Of a stretch of 57,186 bases of DNA, positions 19,464-28,091 are shown in pieces. Position numbers and translations under genes: made by a program. Positions within the stretch are counted from its first letter, which is position 1. Each line of letters begins with the position of its first letter. The stretch spans positions 1 to 57,186 of the forward strand of contig CACDJC010000005.1 in the NCBI GenBank assembly GCA_902552475.1, in the 5' to 3' direction. The DNA comes from an uncultured Pelagibacteraceae bacterium. Its GTDB lineage: Bacteria; Pseudomonadota; Alphaproteobacteria; Pelagibacterales; Pelagibacteraceae. The notes below the pieces were generated by a model. The model did no database searches. It worked only from the letters and a program-made list of their open reading frames with translations, and had not been told where the DNA came from.

Positions 19464-19804
19464 TTTTCGATTTCTGTCATTAAACTATCTGTTTCTTGAT
19501 TTAATTCATCTATTTTTTCTGAAAATTCGGCTTCTTTTCTTTGTTCTTCAATCTCTTTTTTCTTAAAATTATCAAATTTTTCTTTTAGATTTTCGTTTTC
19601 CTGTTCTAAAGATTTATATTTTTTTTGTAATTCTTCATTTTCAATTTCTAATTGATTTTTTTTGATTTCCAAATTTTCAAGCTCTAATATTTTATTTGAA
19701 TTCACAACTTCTAAATTTTTTAACTTATTTAAAACATTATTGAGTTTTTTTTCTTTTGCATCAATTGTTTTCATATATATATCTATATTATTAAATTGAA
19801 TCAC
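19451..19804 (-). CDS. Coiled-coil protein upstream of zapA (ZapB-like, hypothetical)
   Basis: Nearly the whole 117-residue protein is predicted coiled coil rich in K, E, L and N, with no catalytic motif. It starts 23 bases from the divergent transketolase gene; an internal ATG at 19774 would widen the gap to 53 bases. Overlap with zapA points to a division role, but the family cannot be named from sequence alone. Confidence 0.65.
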   Translation of the reverse strand: MIQFNNIDIYMKTIDAKEKKLNNVLNKLKNLEVVNSNKILELENLEIKKNQLEIENEELQKKYKSLEQENENLKEKFDNFKKKEIEEQRKEAEFSEKIDELNQETDSLMTEIEKWQM

Positions 19805-19827
19805 CTAAGTCTATACAGGATAGCTTT

Positions 19828-21783
19828 TTGAATAAAAAAAATAAAATTTTATCTAATGCAATAAGATTCCTATCAATGGATGCGGTACAGAAAGCCAATT
19901 CTGGACACCCTGGAATGCCAATGGGAATGGCTGATGTTGTTACAATTTTATTTAAACATTTTCTAAAATTTAATCCTAAAAATCCAAGTTGGCTGAATAG
20001 AGATAGATTCGTTTTATCTGCAGGTCATGGATCAATGCTCTTATACTCATTACTTTATTTAACGGGCTATAAAAGTATTTCTTTAAAAGATATAAAAAAT
20101 TTTAGACAAATGGACTCTATTTGTGCGGGCCATCCAGAGTATTTTCCCAATACAGGCATTGAGACAACTACAGGGCCACTTGGTCAAGGAATTTCAAATG
20201 CCGTTGGTTTTGCTATTGGTGAAGAAATTTTAAAAAATAAATTGGGAAAAAAAATAATAAATCATAAAACATATTTTTTGGCTGGAGACGGTTGTTTAAT
20301 GGAAGGAATAAGTCATGAAGCAATGAGTCTTGCTGGTCACTTGAAACTAAAAAATTTGGTAATGTTATTTGATAACAACTCAATATCAATTGATGGTCCA
20401 ACTAATTTAGCTGTATCAGATAAATATAGAAAAAGATTTGAAAGTTATGGTTGGAATTATATCCTTATAAATGGGCATAATGGAAATGAGATTTTTAATG
20501 CATTAAAAAATGTTCAGAATACAAATAAGCCTACTGTAATTTCATGCAAAACTAAAATAGGTTTTGGCTCTCCTAATAAAGTTGGAAAGGCTTCCTCACA
20601 TGGTAGTCCTCTTGGCGATGATGAAATTAAACTTGTAAGAAAAAAATTAAACTGGAATTATAAACCTTTTGAAATTCCAAAAAAAATTTTAAATGAGTGG
20701 AGAAAGATTGGTAATAAAGGATACAAAATTGAAAATAGATGGAATAAAAATTATAAAAAGAAAAAAAATTATATAAATAAAATATTCAATAATAAAATAT
20801 ATAAATTTTTAGAAATTGAAAAAAAAGATGCCATCAAAGAAGCAAAAAGCTTGGCTACAAGGAAAGCCTCTGAATTAACTTTAAATGCATTAATAAAAAG
20901 AAGTAATTTGTTAATTGGAGGGTCTGCAGATCTAGCTGGCTCGAACAATACTAAAACTAAATATCATAAAATAATTAAGCCAGGTAACTTTGAGGGAAAT
21001 TATATACATTATGGAGTTAGAGAACATGCCATGTGTGGAATTATGAATGGACTTGCATTACACAGTAAATTTATTCCATATGGTGGTACTTTTTTAATAT
21101 TTTCAGATTATTGTAAGCCTTCAATAAGATTAGCTGCGATGATGAAAAAAAGAGTTATTTATGTAATGACGCATGACTCAATAGGACTTGGTGAAGATGG
21201 ACCGACGCACCAACCTATAGAACAATTATCTGGACTGAGAGAAATACCCAACTTAAATGTTTTTAGACCAGCAGATAGAGTTGAAACTATTGAATGTTGG
21301 GAATTAGCTCTGAAAAATTTAAAAACTCCTAGTGTATTGTGTTTAACGAGGCAAAATCTTAATCCAATTAGAAAAATATATTTAAAGTCAAATAAATGTT
21401 CATTTGGTGCTTATGAAGTATTAAGAACAAACAAAAAAATTAGTTTAACAATACTGGCAACAGGGTCTGAAGTAAACTTAGCAATTAATACAAGTCATAA
21501 ATTGGCCAAAGATAGAATATATTCAAAGGTTATATCTATGCCATGTATTGAGATATTTGAGAAACAAACTAAAGCTTATAAAAATAAAATTCTAGGAGAA
21601 ACAAAATTAAAAATCTCTTTGGAGGCCGGATCATCAAACTTGTGGAAAAAATATATTGGCCCAGATGGTTTAGATTTTGGAATTAATACTTTTGGAAAAA
21701 GTGCTCCTTATAAAGAGATTTATAAACATTTTGGTTTAACAAGTAAAAATATTTCTGAAAAAATAAAGAAAAAAATTAGATAA
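19828..21783 (+). CDS. tkt: Transketolase
   Basis: The 651-residue protein has all transketolase blocks: NAIRFLSMDAVQKANSGHPG, the thiamine-diphosphate/Mg site GDGCLMEG (about residues 152-159), and the central GVREHAMCGIMNGLALH. It transfers two-carbon ketol units in the pentose phosphate network. The start is TTG at 19828, because alignment to the family places the start about ten residues before NAIRFLSMDAV and no ATG lies there. AGGATAG upstream is a plausible ribosome-binding site. It heads a run with gap, pgk and fba. Confidence 0.96.
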   Translation: MNKKNKILSNAIRFLSMDAVQKANSGHPGMPMGMADVVTILFKHFLKFNPKNPSWLNRDRFVLSAGHGSMLLYSLLYLTGYKSISLKDIKNFRQMDSICAGHPEYFPNTGIETTTGPLGQGISNAVGFAIGEEILKNKLGKKIINHKTYFLAGDGCLMEGISHEAMSLAGHLKLKNLVMLFDNNSISIDGPTNLAVSDKYRKRFESYGWNYILINGHNGNEIFNALKNVQNTNKPTVISCKTKIGFGSPNKVGKASSHGSPLGDDEIKLVRKKLNWNYKPFEIPKKILNEWRKIGNKGYKIENRWNKNYKKKKNYINKIFNNKIYKFLEIEKKDAIKEAKSLATRKASELTLNALIKRSNLLIGGSADLAGSNNTKTKYHKIIKPGNFEGNYIHYGVREHAMCGIMNGLALHSKFIPYGGTFLIFSDYCKPSIRLAAMMKKRVIYVMTHDSIGLGEDGPTHQPIEQLSGLREIPNLNVFRPADRVETIECWELALKNLKTPSVLCLTRQNLNPIRKIYLKSNKCSFGAYEVLRTNKKISLTILATGSEVNLAINTSHKLAKDRIYSKVISMPCIEIFEKQTKAYKNKILGETKLKISLEAGSSNLWKKYIGPDGLDFGINTFGKSAPYKEIYKHFGLTSKNISEKIKKKIR

Positions 21784-21788
21784 ATTTT

Positions 21789-22793
21789 ATGACGATAAAA
21801 ATCGGAATTAATGGAATGGGAAGAATAGGTAGAATGGTTGTTAGGGCAATTGTGGAAAGTAAAAATAAAAAAATTATTATAAAACATATTAACAATCGGA
21901 CTAATTCGGAAATTACCTCAGCTCTACTCAAATATGACTCTATACATGGAAAATTTGATGCAAATTTATCTTATAATTCAAATAACTTGTTTATTAACAA
22001 AAAAAAAATTTCTTTTTCTCAAGAGTCAAATATAGATGATATAAACTGGAAAAAATTTGATGTTGACTACGTTTTTGAGTGTACTGGTAAATTTAATTCA
22101 AAAGAAAAATTAATAACTCATATAAAAAATGGAGCAAAAAAAGTAATTGTATCTGCTCCGTGTAAAAATGCAGATAAAACGATAGTATTTGGAGTAAATG
22201 AAAAAAAAGTTACAAAAAAGGATCAAATTATCTCCGCTGCTTCTTGTACTACAAATTGCTTAGCTCCAGTCGTAAAAGTTTTAAACGAAAATTTTATAAT
22301 TGAAAAAGGTTTTATGACAACTGTTCATGCATTTACTTCTGATCAAAAAATATTAGACAATTCTCACAAAGATATAAGAAGAGCAAGGTCAGCAACTCAA
22401 TCAATCGTACCAACCTCTACAGGAGCCACAAAATATATAGGTGAAATAATACCATCATTAAAAGGAAAACTTGATGGTGTTGCCTTGAGGGTGCCAACAC
22501 CAAATGTGTCTCTAATCGAATTTGTTTTTTGTACTAAAAATACATTAACCAAAGAAAAAATAAATAAATCTTTTGAAAAAGCATCTAAAAAACAATTAAA
22601 GAAAATATTATTAATTACTGCAGAAAAATTGGTATCTATTGACTACAATCATAACTCTGCATCTGCAATTATTGACTCCTCTTTAACAAATGTTGTTGGA
22701 AAAAATATGGGAAAAATTTCTGCCTGGTATGACAATGAATGGGGTTTTTCAAATAGAATGTGCGATATTGTTGAATATCTTCATAAATTATAA
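21789..22793 (+). CDS. gap: Glyceraldehyde-3-phosphate dehydrogenase (type I)
   Basis: The 334-residue protein has the Rossmann motif GINGMGRIGR, the catalytic SAASCTTNCLAP with C153, and WYDNEWGFSNR near the end. It interconverts GAP and 1,3-bisphosphoglycerate. The residue that reads the adenosine ribose in NAD enzymes is usually Asp (IND); here it is Asn followed by Arg (INNR, N36-R37), which suggests relaxed or NADP cofactor use. Five bases separate it from tkt and pgk. Confidence 0.96.
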   Translation: MTIKIGINGMGRIGRMVVRAIVESKNKKIIIKHINNRTNSEITSALLKYDSIHGKFDANLSYNSNNLFINKKKISFSQESNIDDINWKKFDVDYVFECTGKFNSKEKLITHIKNGAKKVIVSAPCKNADKTIVFGVNEKKVTKKDQIISAASCTTNCLAPVVKVLNENFIIEKGFMTTVHAFTSDQKILDNSHKDIRRARSATQSIVPTSTGATKYIGEIIPSLKGKLDGVALRVPTPNVSLIEFVFCTKNTLTKEKINKSFEKASKKQLKKILLITAEKLVSIDYNHNSASAIIDSSLTNVVGKNMGKISAWYDNEWGFSNRMCDIVEYLHKL

Positions 22794-22798
22794 AATAA

Positions 22799-23977
22799 AT
22801 GAAAAGCATAGATGATAATGTAGATTTAAATCAAAAAAAAATAATACTTAGACTTGATCTAAATGTGCCTTTAAATAATGGCAATATTACAGATACAACC
22901 AGAATAGACAAAATTATTCCCACAATTAATTTTTTATTAAAAAATAATTCAAAGATAATAATTATATCTCATGTTGGAAGGCCAAAAGGTAAAATTTTAA
23001 ATGAACTTTCCCTTAAACCGATATGTGATGATATTAAAAAAAAAATAAACACAAATATAAAATTAATAACAAAAAATATAAATGAAATTAAAGCTAGTGA
23101 TTTATTTAATAATCCAAATGAAAAAGTTTTAATGCTTGAAAATATAAGATTTTATAAAGAAGAAGAAGAAAATGATACTAACTTTGCAAAACTCATATCT
23201 AGTTTGGGAGACATATATGTAAATGAAGCATTTTCTTGTTCTCATAGAACACATTCTTCAATTCATAAGATTCCAAAATTTCTTCCTTCTTATTCTGGTT
23301 TACAGCTAAATACTGAAATAAATGCTTTAAAAAAATTAACTTCAAAAATTGAAAGACCTATCACATGTATTATTGGCGGTTCAAAAATATCGACTAAAAT
23401 TGATATTATTAAAAACCTAATTTACAAATTTGACAATATTGTAATTGTTGGGGGAATGGCAAATAATATTCTTGAATATAAGGGCTTACAAATTGGAAAT
23501 TCATTAAAAGAAGAAAACTGTAAAAAGATAGTTGAAGAAATATTTTCTATTTCAGAAAAACAAAAATGTAAAATTATTTATCCTAAAGATGTATTAGTAG
23601 GTAAAAACTTAGCAGATGTTTCAAAAATAAAATTATCTACAGATATTAAAAAAGATGACATGATTTTAGACATTGGACCTGAAACTATTAAAAAAATTAA
23701 AAATATAATTAAAATTAGTAATACTGTTTTTTGGAATGGGCCCGCAGGATATTTTGAAAATTCTAATTTTGCAAATGGAAGCTACGAAATAGCTAAAGAA
23801 ATAGCAGAAAATACAAAAAATGGAAAAATTTATTCAGTTATTGGGGGTGGTGATACAGTTTCAGTAATTAAAAAAATAAATTTATTTAGTAGTTTTAATT
23901 TTGTTTCAACTGCTGGTGGTGCATTTCTTGAATATCTTGAAGGTAAAGATTTACCTGGTATAAGTGCTTTAAATTAA
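22799..23977 (+). CDS. pgk: Phosphoglycerate kinase
   Basis: This 392-residue protein has the conserved LRLDLNVPL start, ISHVGRPKG, MLENIRFYKEEE, and the C-terminal GGGDTVSVI nucleotide site followed by STAGGAFLEYLEGK. PGK transfers phosphate between 1,3-bisphosphoglycerate and ADP. Its stop overlaps the fba start by one base (TAATG), showing translational coupling. Confidence 0.97.
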   Translation: MKSIDDNVDLNQKKIILRLDLNVPLNNGNITDTTRIDKIIPTINFLLKNNSKIIIISHVGRPKGKILNELSLKPICDDIKKKINTNIKLITKNINEIKASDLFNNPNEKVLMLENIRFYKEEEENDTNFAKLISSLGDIYVNEAFSCSHRTHSSIHKIPKFLPSYSGLQLNTEINALKKLTSKIERPITCIIGGSKISTKIDIIKNLIYKFDNIVIVGGMANNILEYKGLQIGNSLKEENCKKIVEEIFSISEKQKCKIIYPKDVLVGKNLADVSKIKLSTDIKKDDMILDIGPETIKKIKNIIKISNTVFWNGPAGYFENSNFANGSYEIAKEIAENTKNGKIYSVIGGGDTVSVIKKINLFSSFNFVSTAGGAFLEYLEGKDLPGISALN

Positions 23978-24984
23978 TGTCAGAATTAAACTCCATAGCA
24001 ATAAAAATAATCTCTTCTGGTAAAGGAATTTTAGCAGCTGATGAAAGTACAGCTACAATGACAAAAAGACTTGAAAGTGTAAATGTAGTTTCAAATACTG
24101 AAAGTAGATTAAAATTTAGAAATATACTTTTTTCAGCAGATGCAATGAAAGTTTGCGTGGGAGGAGTAATTTTATATGATGAAACTATTAAACAAACAAT
24201 CAATTCAACTTTGATTAGCAAAATTATATCTAGTTCAGATGTTGTGCCAGGTATAAAAGTAGATACGGGCGCGAAAATATTATCTAGTTCAACAGAAGAA
24301 AAAATAACAGAAGGTCTTGATGGATTAAGAGAGAGATTAAAAGATTATTATAAATTAGGCGCAAGATTTACAAAATGGCGAGCTGTGTATAAAATTTCTA
24401 ATTCTTTTCCTAGTAAAGTAGCGATTTCTACTAATTCACATGCATTAGCAAGATATGCATCGCTAGTTCAAGAAGCTGGAATGGTTCCTGTAGTAGAGCC
24501 TGAAGTATTAATGGATGGAAATCACGATTCTAAAGAATGTTATCAAAAAACATCTGAAGTAATCAAAAAATGTTTTGAGGAATTAATATTACAAAAAGTA
24601 GATTTAAAAGGTGTAATACTTAAACCTAATATGATTTTACCTGGCACAAAATCAAAAGAAGAAATTGATCCAGAACAAATTTCGGAACTTACAATAAAAT
24701 GCTTAATTGAAAGTGTACCAAAAGAAGTTCCTGGTATTGCATTTTTATCTGGAGGCCAATCTGAATTTCAAGCTACAGAAAATTTAAATATGATAAATTT
24801 AAAAAATAATTCAAATTTTACAATGACTTATTCATATGGAAGAGCTCTTCAACAAAGTGCGCTAAAATATTGGGCTAATAATCAGGATGACATTATTGGA
24901 ACTCAAGAAGTTTTTAACCATAGAGCAAAAATGTGTACTCTTGCTGCAAAAGGACAGTGGAAAAAAGAGCTTGAAAAAAACTAA
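23977..24984 (+). CDS. Fructose-bisphosphate aldolase, class I
   Basis: The 335-residue protein is a class I (Schiff-base) aldolase: GKGILAADEST, FTKWRAV with K134, and LKGVILKPNM with the Schiff-base lysine K216. It joins or splits fructose-1,6-bisphosphate without a metal. The neighbourhood of tkt, gap and pgk gives the triose-to-hexose segment of central metabolism; no phosphofructokinase is present in the window. Confidence 0.95.
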   Translation: MSELNSIAIKIISSGKGILAADESTATMTKRLESVNVVSNTESRLKFRNILFSADAMKVCVGGVILYDETIKQTINSTLISKIISSSDVVPGIKVDTGAKILSSSTEEKITEGLDGLRERLKDYYKLGARFTKWRAVYKISNSFPSKVAISTNSHALARYASLVQEAGMVPVVEPEVLMDGNHDSKECYQKTSEVIKKCFEELILQKVDLKGVILKPNMILPGTKSKEEIDPEQISELTIKCLIESVPKEVPGIAFLSGGQSEFQATENLNMINLKNNSNFTMTYSYGRALQQSALKYWANNQDDIIGTQEVFNHRAKMCTLAAKGQWKKELEKN

Positions 24985-25585
24985 AAAGTTTATTTATTTA
25001 ATCTCTCCAAACAAAATTTTATCAAAAAATTTTTACAAAATTTTAACCAAACTATTTAAAACACAAAAAATATATTATTTTCAACTAAGATTAAAAAATG
25101 AAAGAAAAAATAAAATAATAAAAATTGCCAAAAAAGTAAAAAAAATTACTAAAAAATACAATGTAAAGTTAATTATTAATGACGATCCTCATCTAGCAAA
25201 TAAAATTGGTGCTGAAGGTTGTCATATCGGGCAAAAAGATTTCGATATCAAAAAAGCTAGAAAATTATTAAAAAACAAAATATTAGGAGTTACTTGTCAC
25301 AATTCCATAATTTTAGCGCGTAAAGCAATTAAAAATGGAGCAGATTATATTGCTCTAGGTTCTTTTTTTCGTTCTAAAACAAAAAAAGTAAAATTTTTTG
25401 CAGATTTTAACACATTAAAAATAGTCAAAAAGTTTTCAAAAATTGATGTTGTTGCAATTGGAGGTATAAACTATCAAAATTATAAAAAAGTTTTATTGAA
25501 TAAAGCAAAATTTTTAGCTATTTCAGGTTACATTTGGAAAAATAAAATTTTAAGTCCAGAAAAAGCTTTAAAAAAATTAAAATGA
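24971..25585 (+). CDS. thiE: Thiamine-phosphate synthase-like protein
   Basis: The protein is a small TIM barrel with ThiE motifs INDDPHLANKIGAEGCHIGQKD, GVTCHNS, GADYIALGSFF and VVAIGGINYQN. ThiE couples HMP-PP with the thiazole phosphate to give thiamine phosphate. I chose the TTG start at 24971 (14-base overlap with the aldolase stop), because the upstream extension to 24887 runs back through aldolase coding sequence and resembles no ThiE N-terminus. It partners with thiD elsewhere in this window. Confidence 0.8.
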   Translation: MKKTKKFIYLISPNKILSKNFYKILTKLFKTQKIYYFQLRLKNERKNKIIKIAKKVKKITKKYNVKLIINDDPHLANKIGAEGCHIGQKDFDIKKARKLLKNKILGVTCHNSIILARKAIKNGADYIALGSFFRSKTKKVKFFADFNTLKIVKKFSKIDVVAIGGINYQNYKKVLLNKAKFLAISGYIWKNKILSPEKALKKLK

Positions 25586-26142
25586 AAATATTAGGTATAG
25601 AAATTAAACCAGGAATGTTAATTGAACATAAAGATGATTTGTGGGAAGTTTTAAAAACTCAACATGTTAAACCTGGAAAGGGTGGCGCTTTCAACCAGGT
25701 TGAAATGAAAAGTATTAATAAAAATACTAAATTAAATGAAAGATTTAGATCAAGCGATACTGTTGAAAAGGCAAGTATTGAGGAAAATAAATTTACATAT
25801 TTATATGAAGATGAAAATGAATATTACTTTATAGATGGAAAAACTTTTGAGCAGATAAACATAAAAAAAAATATTGTTGGAGAAAAAGGAAAATTTCTAA
25901 AAGAAAATCTTGAAGTGACTATAAGTTTCCACAATGAAAAACCAATATTAATTAAACTTCCAAATCAAATAAATTGTAAAATAGACTCTACTGATGCAGC
26001 TCTCAAAGGGCAAACAGTTTCATCATCATACAAGCCTGCAGTTCTAGATAATGGAATAAAAATACAAGTTCCTCCATTTGTTGAAAATGGAGATGAAATT
26101 GTTGTCGATACAAGATCAATTGAATATGTAAAAAAAATTTGA
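25582..26142 (+). CDS. efp: Translation elongation factor P
   Basis: The 186-residue protein has the three-domain EF-P layout. The modifiable lysine sits at the loop tip PGKGGAF (K33), and the C-terminal OB fold has GLKGQTVSSSYKPA-like sequence (AALKGQTVSSSYKPAVLDNG). EF-P rescues ribosomes stalled on proline runs. Its start overlaps the thiE stop by four bases. Confidence 0.96.
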   Translation: MKILGIEIKPGMLIEHKDDLWEVLKTQHVKPGKGGAFNQVEMKSINKNTKLNERFRSSDTVEKASIEENKFTYLYEDENEYYFIDGKTFEQINIKKNIVGEKGKFLKENLEVTISFHNEKPILIKLPNQINCKIDSTDAALKGQTVSSSYKPAVLDNGIKIQVPPFVENGDEIVVDTRSIEYVKKI

Positions 26143-26146
26143 AATC

Positions 26147-26887
26147 ATGAATTCAATATCGCCTCATTTAAATATAATGATAAAAGCTTGTGAAAAAGTT
26201 TCAAAAGTTATTATTAGGGATTTTGGTGAATTAGAAAATTTACAAGTAAAAAAAAAAGGACCAAAAGATTTTGTAACCAAAACAGATAAACGAGTAGAAA
26301 AAATTTTAATTGAAGAGCTATCTAAAAATAAAAAAAATTATTCATTTATAACTGAAGAAACAGGAGTGATAAAAAATTCAGACCAGGATACTTTTTGGAT
26401 AATAGATCCAATAGATGGTACTACTAATTTTTTGCATGGCATTCCACATTTTGCAATTTCGATTGCTTTAAAATTTAATAATGAAATAAAATGTGGAGTA
26501 ATTTATGACCCGATAAAAAATGAAATATTTTTTGCAGAAAAAAATAATGGTTCTTTTTTTAATAATCAAAGAATTAGAGTCTCAAATAAAAATGATATTG
26601 AAGAATGTCTTTTTGCCACAAATCATGTAGGTGCTAAAAATTCAGATTTAAACTTAAGATATACTGGATGTGCGGCTTTAGATTTAGCATATGTGGGCGC
26701 GGGAAGATTAGATGGTTTTTTTCAAAATAAAATTAATATTTGGGATGTTGCGGCTGGAGCAATAATCATTGAAGAGGCCGGTGGTAAAGTTAATGATTTA
26801 AACTTATTTGAGATAAATGATGTAAATATAAGAGCTGCAAGCAGTAGTATTTACTCTAAAATGATAGAAAAATTAGAGAACTTTTAA
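26147..26887 (+). CDS. suhB: Inositol monophosphatase family protein (SuhB-like)
   Basis: The 246-residue protein has the lithium-sensitive phosphatase motifs: EETG near residue 65, [12 protein letters not shown] around 87-98, and [15 protein letters not shown] near the C-terminus. It hydrolyses inositol phosphates or related sugar phosphates, and SuhB also acts in rRNA antitermination in E. coli. It follows efp by four bases. Confidence 0.92.
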   Translation: MNSISPHLNIMIKACEKVSKVIIRDFGELENLQVKKKGPKDFVTKTDKRVEKILIEELSKNKKNYSFITEETGVIKNSDQDTFWIIDPIDGTTNFLHGIPHFAISIALKFNNEIKCGVIYDPIKNEIFFAEKNNGSFFNNQRIRVSNKNDIEECLFATNHVGAKNSDLNLRYTGCAALDLAYVGAGRLDGFFQNKINIWDVAAGAIIIEEAGGKVNDLNLFEINDVNIRAASSSIYSKMIEKLENF

Positions 26888-26922
26888 TTGTTTTTGTGAA
26901 GACTTTTGCTATAAACCCGTCT

Positions 26923-27153
26923 ATGAAAAAAAACTTACACCCTGACTACCACATAATAAAAGTTGAAATGACTGATGGCTCGCAGTTTGAAACAAGATCA
27001 ACTTGGGGATCTGAAGGTGATATTTTGAAACTTGAAATAGATCCAAAATCTCACGCTGCATGGACTGGTGGAAAGCAAAAAATTTTAGACAAAGGTAGAG
27101 TTAGTAAATTTAACAAAAAATTTCAAAATTTTAGATCAGAGAAAAAAGATTAA
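26923..27153 (+). CDS. rpmE: Ribosomal protein bL31 (zinc-free form)
   Basis: The protein [20 protein letters not shown]... matches the alphaproteobacterial bL31, including [22 protein letters not shown]. The open frame begins at a GTG (26896), but the family's N-terminus fits the ATG at 26923, giving 76 residues. There is no cysteine, so this is the form without a zinc ribbon. Its stop abuts the start of the next gene. Confidence 0.93.
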   Translation: MKKNLHPDYHIIKVEMTDGSQFETRSTWGSEGDILKLEIDPKSHAAWTGGKQKILDKGRVSKFNKKFQNFRSEKKD

Positions 27154-27716
27154 TGTCAAAAGCACCTTTAATGCCGATGGCAACAGCTGTTTGGCTAGTT
27201 GAAAATACCTCTTTAACTTTCAACCAGATTGCAGAATTTTGTAAATTACATGAAGTTGAAGTTCAAGGAATAGCTGATGGAGAAGTAGCAAAAGGTATAG
27301 TTGGTTATAATCCAATCATATCAGGTCAATTGACAAGAGAAGAAATTAATCTTTCATCAGAAGACAATAAAAGACCTTTAAATTTAAAAACAAATGAAAT
27401 TGAAATTGAAAGTCCTGAAAAAAAAACAAAAAAATATGTACCACTTTCAAAACGACAAGATAAACCAGACTCAGCACTTTGGCTTATAAAACAACATCCA
27501 ATTTTAAAAGATTCGCAAATTGCAAAATTAGTTGGAATAACTAAAAATTCTACTACTGCAATTAGAAACAAAAGTTATTGGAATTTTAATAACTTAAATC
27601 CAAAAGATCCTGTTGCAATGGGATTATTCACACAAAAAGAACTTATAGAAGCAACTGAGAAAGCTGAAAGAAGGTTAAAAAGAGAGAAAAAAGAAAAAGA
27701 AAAAAAATTATCTTGA
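27153..27716 (+). CDS. trcR: DUF1013 protein, TrcR-like cell-cycle transcription regulator
   Basis: The 187-residue protein begins APLMPMATAVWLVENTSLTF and contains EFCKLHEVEVQGIADGEVAKGI, the DUF1013 signature known from Alphaproteobacteria. Rhodobacterial and caulobacterial members are named TrcR. The middle has a helix-turn-helix-like segment (DSQIAKLVGITKNSTTAIRN). The C-terminal third is highly charged. It shares a junction base with rpmE. Confidence 0.85.
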   Translation: MSKAPLMPMATAVWLVENTSLTFNQIAEFCKLHEVEVQGIADGEVAKGIVGYNPIISGQLTREEINLSSEDNKRPLNLKTNEIEIESPEKKTKKYVPLSKRQDKPDSALWLIKQHPILKDSQIAKLVGITKNSTTAIRNKSYWNFNNLNPKDPVAMGLFTQKELIEATEKAERRLKREKKEKEKKLS

Positions 27717-27731
27717 TAAAAAACAATGAAA

Positions 27732-27737
27732 TATAAT
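27732..27737 (+). promoter_or_regulatory. Possible -10 element (TATAAT) before rpsU
   Basis: A perfect TATAAT lies 50 bases before the proposed rpsU start, in the 71-base gap after trcR. A TTGATA (27713-27718) precedes it by only 13 bases, too short for a standard sigma-70 promoter, so the -35 element is uncertain. Weak evidence. Confidence 0.25.
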
Positions 27738-27777
27738 AGACAAATAATTTATAAAATGATACTTAATGCCATTTTTT

Positions 27778-27783
27778 GGAGGT
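27778..27783 (+). promoter_or_regulatory. Perfect Shine-Dalgarno that decides the rpsU start
   Basis: GGAGGT is a full anti-Shine-Dalgarno match, unusual among the weak leaders in this window. Its spacing selects the ATT at 27788 and rules out the in-frame TTG at 27776, which lies upstream of it. bS21 sits beside the anti-Shine-Dalgarno end of 16S rRNA, so a strong site here could serve autoregulation; that part is inference. Confidence 0.75.
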
Positions 27784-27787
27784 TGTT

Positions 27788-27982
27788 ATTAAAATAGAAG
27801 TTAAAGATAATAATGTTGAGCAAGCGTTGAGAGTTTTAAAAAGAAAACTTCAACGGGATGGGTTTTTTAAAATTATTAAAATTAAAAATACTTATGAAAA
27901 ACCTTCAGAAAAAAAGAAAAGAATACTCCAAGAAAATATTAAAAGAGTAAAAAAATTAAACAAATTAAAGAACAGAATTTAA
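27788..27982 (+). CDS. rpsU: Ribosomal protein bS21, probable ATT start
   Basis: The protein (VKDNNVEQALRVLKRKLQ then YEKPSEKKKR) is clearly bS21. No ATG or GTG lies in frame at the family start. The frame's TTG at 27776 overlaps the ribosome-binding site itself. Alignment with the usual MxVxVxDNN start puts position 1 at ATT 27788, five bases after a perfect GGAGG (27778-27782). I therefore infer a 64-residue product with a rare ATT start, which would imply special translational control. tRNA-fMet follows closely. Confidence 0.82.
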   Translation: MKIEVKDNNVEQALRVLKRKLQRDGFFKIIKIKNTYEKPSEKKKRILQENIKRVKKLNKLKNRI

Positions 27983-27986
27983 TTAT

Positions 27987-28063
27987 CGCGGGGTGGAGCA
28001 GCCTGGTAGCTCGCAAGGCTCATAACCTTGAGGTCGGCGGTTCAAATCCGTCCCCCGCAACCA
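27987..28063 (+). tRNA. Initiator tRNA-fMet (anticodon CAT)
   Basis: The sequence CGCGGGGTGGAGCAGCCTGG begins a classic initiator tRNA. The first base C does not pair with A72, a hallmark of initiators. The anticodon CAT is at 28021-28023. CCA is encoded at the 3' end (28061-28063), unlike the tRNA-Arg gene in this window. It lies four bases after rpsU and may be cotranscribed with it. Confidence 0.97.
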
Positions 28064-28091
28064 ATTTAATAAATTTTTGATTATCTATTTT

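Noticed and set aside
24887-24970. Upstream extension of thiE inside the aldolase gene
   Set aside because: This part is the shifted frame of conserved aldolase codons. The TTG at 24971 fits the ThiE N-terminus far better.
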